A stretch of 64,000 bases of DNA from Paramecium sonneborni. Its lineage: Eukaryota > Ciliophora > Oligohymenophorea > Peniculida > Parameciidae. How positions within the stretch are numbered: position 1 is the stretch's first letter; each line of letters starts with the position of its first letter. A program made the translations under genes and the position numbers. The notes below the pieces were generated by a model. That model searched no databases. It was not told the DNA's origin and worked only from the letters and a program-made list of their open reading frames with translations. The stretch lies in the NCBI GenBank assembly GCA_905182985.1, contig CAJJDN010000159.1, positions 184,921 to 248,920 of the forward strand, written 5' to 3'. Positions 12,641-27,334 of this stretch are shown here, piece after piece.

Positions 12641-13578
12641 CTTTCAGATTTAAACAATTATTTTTAATAATTTATTTATTATCTTATTTTTATTTACATT
12701 CTCATATATCAACTCAATCATTTTTCACAACTTTTCTTATCCTAAAATTTTATATTTCATCTTAATCAAATTTATTTATTAATCATTAATTACATATCTT
12801 CTATTATTTCTTCTTTATTTCATATCTTTTCTATCTCATTAAACCTCCTTTCCAATATTTCTCTTTTTTAACTAATTCAAACTCAAACTTTTTACAAAAC
12901 TTCAACACTTCTTTTTCAATTTCATTTTTTCATTTTTTTATCTACCTTCATCTCTAAATATACAAAAATCCTACTCAACATAAAAGATTATAATTAAAAG
13001 ATACATTATTACTCTTTCTCAATCTATTTATAAAAAAATACTTAAAACACTAATAAACCAATCTTCTTATCTATTTGAACACTTAGAAAATATTTTCATT
13101 ATAAATATTCAAAATCTTATTACTAAACCTCTATTATGTTCTTTTTCATTTAACTGAATTATTATATTTTAAAAAATAATATACATATATTAATTAATTA
13201 TATTAAAAATAATCATTATGAATATCATTAACTATAAATTACATTTAATATCTATAATGCTTTTCTTTTTTGAAAATTAACAACTATAATGAAAATTGTA
13301 TCATTCAAAAAATACTAAAACCTAAAAATTTTAAATTATAAACCCAATAATTTTTTGAAAAATAATAATTCTTATATCTATTAAATGAAAATAAAGTAAA
13401 TAAATAATACCTTCTTTAACTTGTCTAAATCTTTCAAACAAGGAAATACTTAATTGTAATAATTATTATAAATATAAAAGATCTGTAAAAAAACCGATCA
13501 TTAAAATCTCTTAAAATCTTATTTAAATTTTTTAAATTCCCACACATATTATTCTCGAACAAAATAATTTTTATTTAA
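12641..13578. other. Spacer with a possible small minus-strand gene
   Basis: On the minus strand about 12780-13000 reads as a charged helical peptide (KFCKKFEFELVKKEKYWKGGLMRQKRYE in pieces) but needs an unresolved splice, and no confident start was found. The rest (13010-13578) is AT-rich with no coding pattern seen. Confidence 0.3.
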
Positions 13579-13695
13579 AATAATATAGAAAAAGTAGAAA
13601 TGATTTTGAAGAATTGTTAAAAAGATAATACCTAATCTCTTTGCAATTATATTATGAAATCTATAGATATATCTAACAATCCAAAGTATTACACA

Positions 13696-14381
13696 TCAAT
13701 AATTAATATGGATTAAAATATAAGCATATCGAGAAAGCTTTTTATATAAAAATTATTCTTTAAATAAATTGATTGGATCCTCGAAATTTGTTTTCATAAT
13801 AACTGCTTTTGTTAATCCTATTTTGCTTTTGATTAATTTTAAATAATTATATCCATGGCTATTTGGTATAGCTTAATTTATTTATTTGTGAAATATTATT
13901 AAATTATTTAAAAAAATTCTGGATTAAATTCTACATCTGAACTTTTTAATACAGGTATATAATTTTTTATATTAAATAGTATATTATAGGATAGATATTA
14001 TAATAATCTTGGATTTCAAATAAGATTTCTTATACAGTATTCTTAATAGTGGCTGAAAAGTAATCTTAATTTAATAAAAATTGCGATTCTTAAATGAAAT
14101 TAGGTTTTTTTCTTCTTACAAAAAATTAGATGAATGGTTATTCTAAAATAATTAATTTAATACTAACTAGATATAAGAGTCTTCTGATTATATAAGAAAT
14201 TAAGTTATAAATAACAAATAATATATTCAGTCAAGGAAAGTCCTAATTGCATCATGGTTTATTTGAGAATAATTTTCTTTACATTTTATTAATATAATAA
14301 TTTTATAAAATAAATTAAAAGAACACTTGGAATAATTATTGGATGATTAAAATATAAAGTTTAAAATTATTATATTCTCAT
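13696..14381 (-). CDS. Hypothetical protein (left assembly copy)
   Basis: Same gene as 14972-15657, described there. It is complete in both copies because the duplication includes it entirely. Only one locus is likely to exist. Confidence 0.5.
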
Positions 14382-14490
14382 TATTTAAGAAACAGTTAAG
14401 ATAGAGAATTTTAATAATTAAAAACATTCAAGATATTTTAGAAAAATATTTATTAATAAAATAGTAAATAAAAAAAAGATAAGATATCAA

Positions 14491-14853
14491 ATGGAACAAA
14501 TAGATTCCATTCCAGGAAAATTATTATGTGCAATATATATGTTATCGAAAAATCAATAATTGGGGGCTAAGCAAAAAAGCCATTTGAAAGGTAAAAAAAA
14601 TATGAAATTTTATTTTAGATCTTGTAATTCAATAAGATTAAAGAATGATTGATATCATAGAAGAATATCTCGAAAACAAAAACAGTAAATAGTTATTCGG
14701 ATAACTTTTACAAATATGTAATGAAGAATCATTTATATCTGATGATTGTGTTTCATAGACAAGCAATTATAAGTATCGTCGTCCTCAAATGATTATTTTA
14801 CCAAACAAAAAATTTGAAATGAATTTTAGAAAGTTTAGTCAAGGGTAAAAAGT
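14491..14853 (+). pseudogene. Truncated artefactual copy of the gene at 15767-16190
   Basis: Contains the start, the intron and most of the second exon, then runs into the single N at 14854. The loss of the 3' end is a contig-end effect. Confidence 0.85.
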
Positions 14854-14854
14854 N
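14854..14854. other. Single-N contig join
   Basis: One N marks the join of two contigs whose ends overlap by 1275 bp. Confidence 0.95.
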
Positions 14855-16129
14855 AATAATATAGAAAAAGTAGAAATGATTTTGAAGAATTGTTAAAAAG
14901 ATAATACCTAATCTCTTTGCAATTATATTATGAAATCTATAGATATATCTAACAATCCAAAGTATTACACATCAATAATTAATATGGATTAAAATATAAG
15001 CATATCGAGAAAGCTTTTTATATAAAAATTATTCTTTAAATAAATTGATTGGATCCTCGAAATTTGTTTTCATAATAACTGCTTTTGTTAATCCTATTTT
15101 GCTTTTGATTAATTTTAAATAATTATATCCATGGCTATTTGGTATAGCTTAATTTATTTATTTGTGAAATATTATTAAATTATTTAAAAAAATTCTGGAT
15201 TAAATTCTACATCTGAACTTTTTAATACAGGTATATAATTTTTTATATTAAATAGTATATTATAGGATAGATATTATAATAATCTTGGATTTCAAATAAG
15301 ATTTCTTATACAGTATTCTTAATAGTGGCTGAAAAGTAATCTTAATTTAATAAAAATTGCGATTCTTAAATGAAATTAGGTTTTTTTCTTCTTACAAAAA
15401 ATTAGATGAATGGTTATTCTAAAATAATTAATTTAATACTAACTAGATATAAGAGTCTTCTGATTATATAAGAAATTAAGTTATAAATAACAAATAATAT
15501 ATTCAGTCAAGGAAAGTCCTAATTGCATCATGGTTTATTTGAGAATAATTTTCTTTACATTTTATTAATATAATAATTTTATAAAATAAATTAAAAGAAC
15601 ACTTGGAATAATTATTGGATGATTAAAATATAAAGTTTAAAATTATTATATTCTCATTATTTAAGAAACAGTTAAGATAGAGAATTTTAATAATTAAAAA
15701 CATTCAAGATATTTTAGAAAAATATTTATTAATAAAATAGTAAATAAAAAAAAGATAAGATATCAAATGGAACAAATAGATTCCATTCCAGGAAAATTAT
15801 TATGTGCAATATATATGTTATCGAAAAATCAATAATTGGGGGCTAAGCAAAAAAGCCATTTGAAAGGTAAAAAAAATATGAAATTTTATTTTAGATCTTG
15901 TAATTCAATAAGATTAAAGAATGATTGATATCATAGAAGAATATCTCGAAAACAAAAACAGTAAATAGTTATTCGGATAACTTTTACAAATATGTAATGA
16001 AGAATCATTTATATCTGATGATTGTGTTTCATAGACAAGCAATTATAAGTATCGTCGTCCTCAAATGATTATTTTACCAAACAAAAAATTTGAAATGAAT
16101 TTTAGAAAGTTTAGTCAAGGGTAAAAAGT
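14855..16129. repeat. Assembly duplication 2, right copy
   Basis: Copy of 13579-14853, continuing into unique sequence that completes the plus-strand gene. Confidence 0.95.
14972..15657 (-). CDS. Hypothetical protein, partly hydrophobic
   Basis: The start ATG at 15655-15657 opens MRIQQFQTLYFNHPIIIPSV. The N-terminal third is hydrophobic (VLLIYFIKLLY), suggesting one membrane segment. Two short introns, one of 25 nt near 15410 and one of 22 nt near 15220, join the pieces. The C-terminal piece reads AIPNSHGYNYLKLIKSKIG and then LTKAVIMKTNFEDPINLFKE, and the stop is TGA at 14972-14974. I do not recognise the family. The divergent start of the neighbouring plus gene is 110 bp away, so they probably share a promoter region. 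Confidence 0.5.
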
Positions 16130-16190
16130 GAGCTCAGAAAAGTCATTAAGTTATTATAAATAAAGACATTAGAATACACATGAGAGTTGA
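15767..16190 (+). CDS. Small hypothetical protein
   Basis: ATG at 15767 opens MEQIDSIPGKLLCAIYMLSK. A 28-nt intron at 15867-15894 is removed, and the frame continues through LVIQQDQRMIDIIEEYLENK, CNEESFISDDC and a basic C-terminus (NFRKFSQGQKVSSEKSLSYY) to TGA at 16188-16190. It is about 131 residues, soluble-looking, with a central acidic helix. No family recognised. It converges on the gene ending at 16232 with 41 bp between stops. Confidence 0.65.
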
Positions 16191-16231
16191 AAATAATATT
16201 TAAATTGTATCATTTTTTGTATTTTCTGATT

Positions 16232-18015
16232 TCATTCAGCACAATTCCTTAAGTTGAGAGGAGGAATACCTAATTAATCTCCATTAGCTGATTAAGCTCT
16301 ATGGTGCAAAGAAGTTTATTTAAATGATTAAAATTCACTTGATAATTTATGAGTATATAATTTATATTGAGTACTTCCATTTAAATTTTATGACTAATCT
16401 AATTTACGTATTTAAAGTATCGAATTATTTAAAGGACTTATTCCACTGCTATTATTATATTTATACATATCTTAATAACTTGAATCTTCTAAAATAATTG
16501 ATTAGTTGAATGTCCTTTCCTTCTTTAATTAATCAATTAGATTCTTTGAAGTAAATGTATTTTAATTTTGTTAAATTTATGTGGACTTTTTAATACTCTA
16601 TACAGATTTTCTGATCACAATTTTATTCTTAATAGGATTTTAATTTAATTCATACTTACTATTATTAATATTATAGCATGCACAAATTGGATTTATATGT
16701 GGTTTAAAATAAATCCTACAAAAATGATAAGGATATATATTTTATTAAAATTCTGCATTCAAACTTGTTAGTTCTTCATACTTATCTTTAATTACATTAA
16801 AAAATTCATTTTCTAAGTTATTATTATACTGACTACTCAACATCATGGATTAATTAATACATCTTATTAATATGATAAAAAGTATACTTTTTAGATATAT
16901 ATTAATTATAATCCATTACTGATTATTATATATATGAATTTCTCATTTTAATCTTATCATAAAGACTATCGAAATTAAGTTTAAATTCATCAAAATTTTA
17001 TTATTATCTTTTGATTGTTTAATAATCTAGAACACAAATATTTTAATCATCCAAATCATCAAGATTAACATTATTAAACAAGGAAGCAAATTAGTTTTTT
17101 TCAGCCATATTATTATTATATTATTAATATTTCAATTTTAATTAATAGATTGGTTATTCTAATAAAATAATCTCTTAATTTGGAATTTTCGGTTATAAAA
17201 TAAATCTTCTTTATTGTAATTTTAATTTTTCTTTAATTTATTAATATTCCTTTTTATCATTATATCTAATTGGCTCTTCATTTTAAATTACACTATTTGT
17301 CATACTGATAACAGTTCCATCTTTTTTTCCATTTTATGTTGATGATCTTGTTCTTAGATGTTCAACTAATGGATCAGGCACTAATTTCTTCATAATCTTC
17401 TGTTTTTCAGGAGATAAATCTTTATTTACTTAATATGCTAAATCATCTATATTATCTTTTAATATTTTTCGTGAAGATGCTAACAATGCTTTGATTAAAT
17501 CGGTTATCAAATTTATCTATTATTAGATAATAAATATTCATTTACATTCCCTTATTTAATGGCTTGCTTATATTATATTTTTAATTGATATTCTTAATTC
17601 ATTTATTAAAAGAATCCTTAATGTAAATTGTAGTATTATTCTAAAAATTGAGTGAGACTAATAGGTGGTTAATAGATTAATTCTATAAAAGATTCATTTA
17701 TTAATTTCATGATATCAATTGTTTTAACAAATATATGACTAATTTTAGATATAAATTCATACTTCATTTGTTCTTCGTTGTATTATTTCGTATTTCTCAT
17801 TATACTAACTATCCAATTCTCTTTTTCTGTTCTATTTTTCTCCTCTTCTTTAAGTTTTCGGATAATTGCATAAATTGTTGATCTTTCAGCTTGACTTATA
17901 GCATCTATTTTATTTTATTCAAATACATACTTTTAACTTTAAGTTTTATAATTGTTTCTAAAACTTCACTTATCTTTGATTTTCTTTACAATACTGCACT
18001 TAATAATTCATCCAT
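16232..18015 (-). CDS. Hypothetical coiled-coil protein
   Basis: The start ATG at 18013-18015 gives MDELLSAVLQRKSKISEVLE. At least three introns fit the GT..AG pattern and restore the frame: 26 nt near 17910, 29 nt near 17520, and 25 nt near 16840. The middle is rich in heptad-like helices. A second ATG at 17106-17108 (MAEKNQFASL) lies in the same open frame without an intervening TGA, so I annotate one gene of about 560 residues. Two adjacent genes is an alternative. A short Cys pair (CACYNIN) occurs late. Stop TGA at 16232-16234. No family recognised. Confidence 0.5.
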
Positions 18016-18351
18016 ATGGCTTTTATAATTCTAAATACAATTATATAAAATTTATTAATAATTTCAAAATTATATTAAATATATCATTATTATATATAAA
18101 ACACTTATACTTTAACATCAACACATAATTGATGACTATAACATAGAATCAGATTTCAATAAGAATAATGAATTTATAAATTACATAAGAATAATGAATT
18201 TATAAATTACATCATCCATTAAATAATTCATATGTCCATAAACATTAATTTAAATCTATAACATAAAACTCAGATTCTTTTTTTTTTTACTTTTTATCAT
18301 TCTTTCAACTCCTATATTTATTAATTAAATTCACTCTTTTATTGAAATTTA
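18016..18351. other. Intergenic spacer containing a 26-bp tandem repeat
   Basis: AT-rich spacer between two minus-strand genes. The only notable structure is the perfect tandem duplication annotated separately. Confidence 0.6.
18161..18212. repeat. Perfect 26-bp tandem duplication (2 units)
   Basis: Units 18161-18186 and 18187-18212 are identical (beginning AAGAATAATGAATTTATAAA). It is intergenic, a small recent slippage or duplication event. Confidence 0.9.
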
Positions 18352-18831
18352 TCAAACTCGTTTTTACTCAAAACTTGAATACAAATAAAAAGATGTAATC
18401 ATTTATTGTTAATTAATTTATTCGAAATCATCATCCTAGATAATCTTAAAACTATTATATAGTTCTTCAATATCCTCTTACTTGACCTTATCAATTTATC
18501 TCATTTCTCAACACTTGATTTTTTCGAAATAATTTAAATTGTAAGATTGTAATTATTTTATTCTAAAATAAAAATTTTGTTTATTGGATATATAATTCCA
18601 CTTTCTTAAATATTTTCTTTGTATTTCTTACACTCCTAATTGTTTTCAAATTTCTTTATATGATGCTTTCTCAAATAATTGCATTTTTCTTAAATCAGAT
18701 TTCATTTAAATTAATATTCCTAATACATGATCAAATTAGATTGTCTGATCTTATTTTCATATATTTTTATTTTCTAATTGATTTTTTATTATAATGTAAT
18801 TACTCATTCCTAATTGTATTTTTTGATTCAT
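18352..18831 (-). CDS. Small coiled-coil protein
   Basis: Candidate start ATG at 18829-18831 (MNQKIQLGMSNYIIIKNQLE). Segments in successive frames read as helical protein: DHVLGILIQMKSDLRKMQLF, then KFENNQECKKYKENIQESG, then an acidic end RQIDKVKQEDIEELYNSFK followed by QDDDF, closing at TGA 18352-18354. Joining them needs two or three short introns I could not pin down. Family unrecognised; the pattern is loosely prefoldin-like (helix, turn, helix) but I would not name it so. Confidence 0.4.
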
Positions 18832-19620
18832 TTATATAAAGAAAAAGTTCAATCAAAATTATTTGATGTTACTTTTCTTTTTAACAATTCTTTCCTTCTT
18901 CTTTAAATTTAAAATGTCTTCTTTTAAGAAAATTCTCTATAAATTTGATATTCAGTTTTAAAATTATAATAATAAATATAGAGATATTTTATAAAGTTTT
19001 TTATGATTTATAAATAAACTAACTGAGAGTTTTTGCATTATAAATATTAGAACATCATGGTTAAGTAATTGATATTTATATTTTTGATAGGATTTATATG
19101 ATAGTAATATCCTAAATTAAAAATCAATCTAGGAGTATATTTAAAAAAACAAGAATCAATTTTTTTGTAATTTTACTTATATTATTTTATATCTTAATTC
19201 TTATTGAATCATTATTAAAATATTTGTAAAGTTATTATTATAAATTATCAGAATTCAAAAGAATTGTTTTATTTTTAGAATATCTATAAAATTTTCTTTA
19301 TAATTCAAGTCTTTTTTAGATTAAATAATTTAGACAGATACAGACATCTATTTGTTTGAATAAATAAAGCAATATGTTTATGATATGAATATCAAGGAAT
19401 TAATAAAATTTTTATAATACAATTGATTTTACAATAGTCTGTATATTGATTTTAAGCATAAAAGAGATGGTAAAAAGGAATTAAAAATGTTTAGAAATAT
19501 AAAGAATAGAATATTAAAAAATGAGAAATAAATTGAATATAAGGGGAGATAGTTGGGAGTATAAAAATAATTATAATAATTTTAGGGATAGAAATAAATA
19601 GAAAGAAGATAAGAAAAAGG
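18832..19620. other. AT-rich spacer
   Basis: About 790 bp without a convincing reading frame on either strand. The strand composition becomes G-rich on plus from about 19540 onward. Confidence 0.5.
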
Positions 19621-19884
19621 ATGAGTAAAAAATTTCTGATGCAATAAGACGTTGAATTGAGGGATGTAATTAAATTAAAGGAAAATGATAAACAGTAAAT
19701 AATGCATATTAAGAATATAGGAATGATTGGTTTTAATTTGATATATTAATGTATGACGTAGTATGGAAATGTTAATTTATAATGTTTTACATCATAAATA
19801 AGTGATTTCGCACTATTGTATTAGATAGTATGGGCATAGATATAGCGAAATGATGGTTTAAAAGTAAGTAATAAATATAGATGA
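19621..19884 (+). CDS. Small ORF, possible upstream exon
   Basis: ATG at 19621 gives MSKKFLMQQDVELRDVIKLK and stays open for 87 codons to a TGA at 19882-19884. That TGA overlaps the ATG of the next ORF (ATGA). Codon use (GAG, AAG, GGG, TTG) matches the downstream ORF. If a 17-nt segment 19864-19880 (GTAAG...ATAG) were spliced out, the two ORFs would fuse in frame into one protein of about 210 residues. Such an intron would be shorter than usual for Paramecium. Unknown family. Confidence 0.35.
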
Positions 19885-20267
19885 GTATACTAGAAGAAAT
19901 AAAGAAGCAGGTTGAGATTGAGATGAAGAAAATAAAGAAAATATCATCATCAGTAGTTAAGAAACCTTTAAATGATGAATAAAAAAAAGAGTTGATTGAG
20001 TTGACAAATTAAGGAGTAGAATTAAAAGAGGCAGCGAAACAATTGAAAGTAGGTTACCATGAAGCAAAGATATGTAAAAATGAATGGAAAAGAAAGACAT
20101 TGAGTATTTAAAGTGAGACTGAATCAGCAATGTATAATATAAGAGCAGCAGGAGTTAATAGTTTAAAAGAATATCCACGTCATTTTGTATTGAAATGTTC
20201 GGTGAATAATAAGTTAATATCTGTAAGACGACTTTACAATAGAGTGGTTTAGTAAAAAGAATAATGA
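19881..20267 (+). CDS. Small hypothetical protein, G-rich codons
   Basis: Intronless 128-codon frame from ATG 19881 (MSILEEIKKQVEIEMKKIKK) to TGA 20265-20267. It is basic and mostly helical. The middle, LNDEQKKELIELTNQGVELK followed by EAAKQLKVGYHEAKICKNEW, looks like a helix-turn-helix of the kind found in Psq/homeodomain-like or transposase DNA-binding domains; that is inference only. Codon choice (GAG, AAG, TTG, GTG) is richer in G than most neighbours. Confidence 0.55.
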
Positions 20268-21162
20268 TTATATATAAAAATACTTGATATATTGTTAAAG
20301 ATTAAAACAACTAACAGTTCTCTTATTCATCTCTACCTTTACAGGTTTACAAACATTCATAAATCACTAAAACATATAGAACAAGATCAGTTTCTAAAGA
20401 ATCAGAACATTAATATATCAATATCAGACATTTAAGAAATCAACTAAAATATTAAGTGCTTCAATACACATTCTGATAACAGATGTACAAATGTGAATAT
20501 ATTTATCAAGAACTTCTTTTATTGACAAATCTTAATAACCCAACTAAATCAATGAATGTCTTTATTAATTAAGTATTTTGGCAACCTATACTTATCAAAA
20601 ATATATTATATATATTTAGGAGATCAATCTAAGACATTATATCAATCCAAGTATTAAACAATATAAATTAAGTTACAAGAATCATTCAAATATAAATACA
20701 CACCATTATAGATGGCTCTTAAAATATTTTAAATAAATATTCATGATAAACATATACATGCACTCAAACATTCAATTCATGCAGATAATTTTACAATTAT
20801 CTAATTCTAATCAAATGCCCAGTAATTTTTTATAAAATCACTTTGCAATTTTTTATTCAGAATTTACAAAAACAAGAAAAGATTTAATTTAATGATGATG
20901 GAAATGTTATAAGTCTATAATATTTTTAAAGTATTAAATCAATCCTTCTCTTACTTTATTATTTTGATATTCATATATCTACTTTTTAATACTACTATCA
21001 TGAATATTAAATTATTACTATTTTATAAAGATTCTCTATGCTTTTTACTTTGTTATATTATATATTATACATATTCTTCATATTATCATTGAAAATAACT
21101 TCTACATTCTCTTTTTATTCTCTTTTTTACAAATGATAATTTACATAACATTAACTAGATTA
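20268..21162. other. Spacer, C/T-biased on plus strand
   Basis: About 900 bp in which short coding-like fragments appear on both strands but none extends beyond about 40 codons without TGA. No feature supported. Confidence 0.4.
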
Positions 21163-21584
21163 TCACCAATATTAAATTTCTTGATTTTCTATTTGTCTAT
21201 TTCTTTATATAATATGTTACACGTATGCAAATATTTTACTAAATTCTATCAATATAACATTCTAATATTATGGTAATATATTTATCAATATATCTCTATT
21301 TTATACCAATTTTACTCTTGGAAATAAAAAGGAACTTATTTGATACTTAGTATAATCCATATTAGGCAATCTACTAATATATTTTATATAATAATTCATT
21401 ATTTTCTATATTTTAATAACATCTAATAACTAACTCCCATTCCTTACCCTTATCTCTAACTTTACTAGATTTGATATTATTACTATCTCTAGCCTTATGT
21501 AATTCTAAATATCTTCCTTATTTGTATAAACATTATTATTATTCAATACTCAAGCCTTATTTCTTTTAATTTTACTTCACTCAT
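21163..21584 (-). CDS. Possible hypothetical gene
   Basis: In code 6 a frame of about 125 codons stays open to TGA 21163-21165 and has protein-like composition (NYIRLEIVIISNLVKLEIRV, then NYYIKYISRLPNMDYTKYQI, then SSFLFPRVK). An ATG at 21582-21584 (MSEVKLKEIRLEY) lies just upstream in another frame and would need a splice. Codons are G-rich on the coding strand, like the ORFs at 19621-20267. No family recognised. Confidence 0.35.
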
Positions 21585-21604
21585 TTTTGTGAATTATATT
21601 ATTA

Positions 21605-21850
21605 TGGACAATTTTTAATAAAGAGAAACATTTGGTCTATTCTTGAGATTTACCAGTATCTGTCAAGTGAGATGTGGAATATTGTCTGGGAAGGATGATG
21701 TTATGACAAAAGAAAATCATTAATGTCTTGGTATGAAATGATTTGTGATTTTAGAAAAATGTATAAATCATCAAGTGGACTCTTTCAAGAAAGTGTAAGA
21801 TGCTTACAAATGATTGAATCAATATATACATATATTAATATAATATTCAT
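21605..21850 (+). pseudogene. Coding-like relic with in-frame TGA
   Basis: A plus-strand frame reads YLSSEMWNIVWEG, then TGA, then CYDKRKSLMSWYEMICDFRK followed by MYKSSSGLFQESVRCLQMIE. Tryptophan and cysteine content is high for random AT-rich DNA, suggesting decayed coding sequence. An alternative frame starts MDNFQQRETFGLFLRF and stops soon. No family recognised. Confidence 0.3.
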
Positions 21851-21909
21851 AACTATTATAATGTTAATCCAGAATAGAGATCAAGTCTAAGATAAAAAGG
21901 GATTAGGTT

Positions 21910-21972
21910 ATATTACAATATATATATATTATATATATATATTATATTAATATTATATCAATATTGTAATAT
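21910..21972. repeat. AT-rich inverted repeat (12-bp arms)
   Basis: Left arm 21910-21921 (ATATTACAATAT) and right arm 21961-21972 (ATATTGTAATAT) are perfect inverse complements around a TATA-rich loop that is itself largely self-complementary. It could form a long hairpin. It lies 68 bp beyond the 3' end of the BEACH gene, so a transcript-end role is possible but unproven. Confidence 0.7.
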
Positions 21973-22039
21973 GTTAACACTACCATTATGACTAGCTAAG
22001 ACTAATGCTTTATCTTATAAGGACATCTTGGTAAATTGT

Positions 22040-25289
<3,250 letters not shown>

Positions 25290-25359
25290 ATCTGATATAA
25301 TCGATAAAAACTTTATGTAGTTGTTTAAATAAGGTTTTAATATAGCCTAAATTAAATAA

Positions 25360-26072
25360 ATGGATATGTAAAATAGACCAGGTGGTAGGACAGGTTCTGG
25401 TCCAATGACATCAGGAGCAGATGCAAATGTAGAAAGAAGAGAACGTTTGAAATAGTTAGCAATGGAAATAATTGATCTTTAAAAGATCCTTACTTTATGA
25501 TTAATCATCTTGGTACTTATGAATGCAAGTATATATTAAAATTATTAAATAGATTATGTTTGACTCTTCATACAAATGAGGGTTCATATTTAGCTCATAC
25601 ATAAGGAAAGAAACATTAATAAAATCTATTACGTAGAAAAGCAAGGGAAGGTAAAGATCTTAATGCCATGATGCACATGACAAAATAAAATTAACCAAAA
25701 CCTTAGAAACATCAAACTGTTAAGATAGGACGTCCAGGATACAAGGTTACACGAACAGTTGAGAATACTTATAAAGTGTTATATTTTGAGCTTTATTATG
25801 AAGACATACAACCTGGATTCATTCCAAAACATAGAGTTATGTCAGCCTTTGAACAAAAGATAGAATAAGCAGACAAGAATTACCAATATTTAATTTTTGC
25901 AGGGGAACCGTATGAAAATGTGGGCTTTAAAATACCTAATCAAGAGATAGAAACATAAGTATTATTTTTTAATTTATTCAAGGATGGAAAATTTCAACCT
26001 GTTTGGGATAAAGATAAAAAAATATATTCACTTAGAGTCTAATTTAGAGAAAAAAAAAATAATAAATAATGA
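25360..26072 (+). CDS. SF3A2: Splicing factor SF3A2 (SF3a66/Prp11)
   Basis: ATG at 25360 opens MDMQNRPGGRTGSGPMTSGA, then VERRERLKQLAMEIIDL. The matrin-type C2H2 zinc finger follows (TYECKLCLTLHTNEGSYLAH), interrupted by a 24-nt intron at 25529-25552, then HTQGKKHQQNLLRRKA and KIGRPGYKVTRT with the conserved C-terminal half (YPE-like block ENVGFKIPN, WDKDKKIYSLRVQF). SF3a is part of the U2 snRNP and binds the branch-site region. The protein lacks the long proline-rich tail of metazoans. One base appears missing in the A run at 25481-25484: the frame before and after match the family in different phases. Stop TGA 26070-26072. Confidence 0.9.
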
Positions 26073-26182
26073 ATTATAACACATTTCATTATTATTTAAT
26101 ATTCAATATACTAACACATCATCATTTATTTTCTAGAAGCAATATTTATACATGTGGTTTAATAAAATAAAATATTTTATTT

Positions 26183-26655
26183 ATGTCATTTTTTGGAAAA
26201 GTATTATTGCTAACAGCTCTTGTTGGATACAGTTACCTTTTATTCAATGATGTTTCAATGGGAAAACAATTTGAAAAAAAATACAATGAATTCTAAAATC
26301 ATTAATTAGTCAAATAAGTAATTTACATAACAAAAATTATAGTATATACCTCCTAATACCATGAAATTAGTACCAGCAGTCTTAGCCAAATAAATTGTTG
26401 CAGGACTCATTGCAGGTTCAGCTTTAATGTTTTTATGTGGATGGTAAATCTAATTTCAATTAAAAATTAAGCTTTGTTATCTTACCTGTCCTTGGATTAT
26501 TATTATAAATTGCTATCACAGCCAATCCATTATTTAGTAACGATTAAACAACTCAAATTGAATTCTTGAAAATGCTTGCCTTAATTGGAGGATTATTATT
26601 ATGGTCTTCATCATGCTGCTCAGCTAAGAAATCAACCAAAGTCAAAACAGAATGA
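26183..26655 (+). CDS. Small polytopic membrane protein (DoxX-like?)
   Basis: ATG at 26183 opens MSFFGKVLLLTALVGYSYLL. Introns of 25 nt (26318-26342) and 28 nt (26444-26471) restore the frame. Hydrophobic segments: residues about 5-22, then AKQIVAGLIAGSALMFLCGC, VILPVLGLLLQIAITANP and MLALIGGLLLWSSSCCSA, ending in a basic tail (KKSTKVKTE). Four predicted helices and about 139 residues resemble the DoxX/SURF4-like fold, but no diagnostic motif is visible, so this is only a suggestion. Stop TGA 26653-26655. Confidence 0.65.
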
Positions 26656-27334
26656 TATAATATTATGTCATTATTATATTTGAACAAATCCATTCTATAC
26701 CTTTTTTATATAGATAAATTAATTGAATAATATGATATTAATTATTACTATTTTTTAAATTTATATTTAAAAGTTCATTTGAAATGTTTTATAAATAAAA
26801 TAATATATTATAATTAAAGTATGTCAACTCATAAAATTTAGAAATTATTTCAAATATAGACTAATCATATAAATCAAACTTATCAACTAACATATTAATC
26901 ATTATAAATAATAATATAATCCTAACACCATTTTCATAATTCTGTAATAACATATTCTTATTAATATATAACTTTATTATCATTGATCTAACAATATTTT
27001 GAATCACATTATTCTTTTTGTTCTATATTTAAATTTAATAAAGTTATTTTATAATTTTATACTATTTTCTGTTTATTCCTTCATAGTTATTAATATTTTA
27101 TTCCATTCATTTTGATGATATGAATTTAAATTACATTATATGTAATGTTTATTATCGCTGAATAACTAATTTATTTACAAACTAAATGATTTTTAAGTAT
27201 TCGAATAACTATTTCAGATCTTGGATCTATCTCCTAAATATAAATGTTTTAAAATAACATAAAAATTATCTCATATAAAATTGTAATTCATTAATAGAAT
27301 TAGATTTTTTTAAACATATAAACTTTCTAAGAAA
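26656..27334. other. AT-rich spacer
   Basis: About 680 bp with no coding pattern recognised on either strand; probably the 3' flank of one gene and the promoter of the next. Confidence 0.5.

Larger units (their letters stand above)
13579..14853. repeat. Assembly duplication 2, left copy
   Basis: 1275 bp reappearing at 14855-16129 (offset 1276) with a single N between copies. The left copy ends inside the plus-strand gene, truncating it. Confidence 0.95.

Noticed and set aside
13600..14097. Plus-strand code-6 ORF of about 165 codons (MILKNCQKDN...)
   Set aside because: The minus strand over the same region has a better gene with three exons joined by standard-size introns; the plus frame is a consequence of rare TGA in AT-rich DNA.
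21910..21972. Transposon terminal inverted repeat or origin
   Set aside because: Arms are only 12 bp with a TATA-rich loop and no flanking element; likely low-complexity AT sequence able to form a hairpin.
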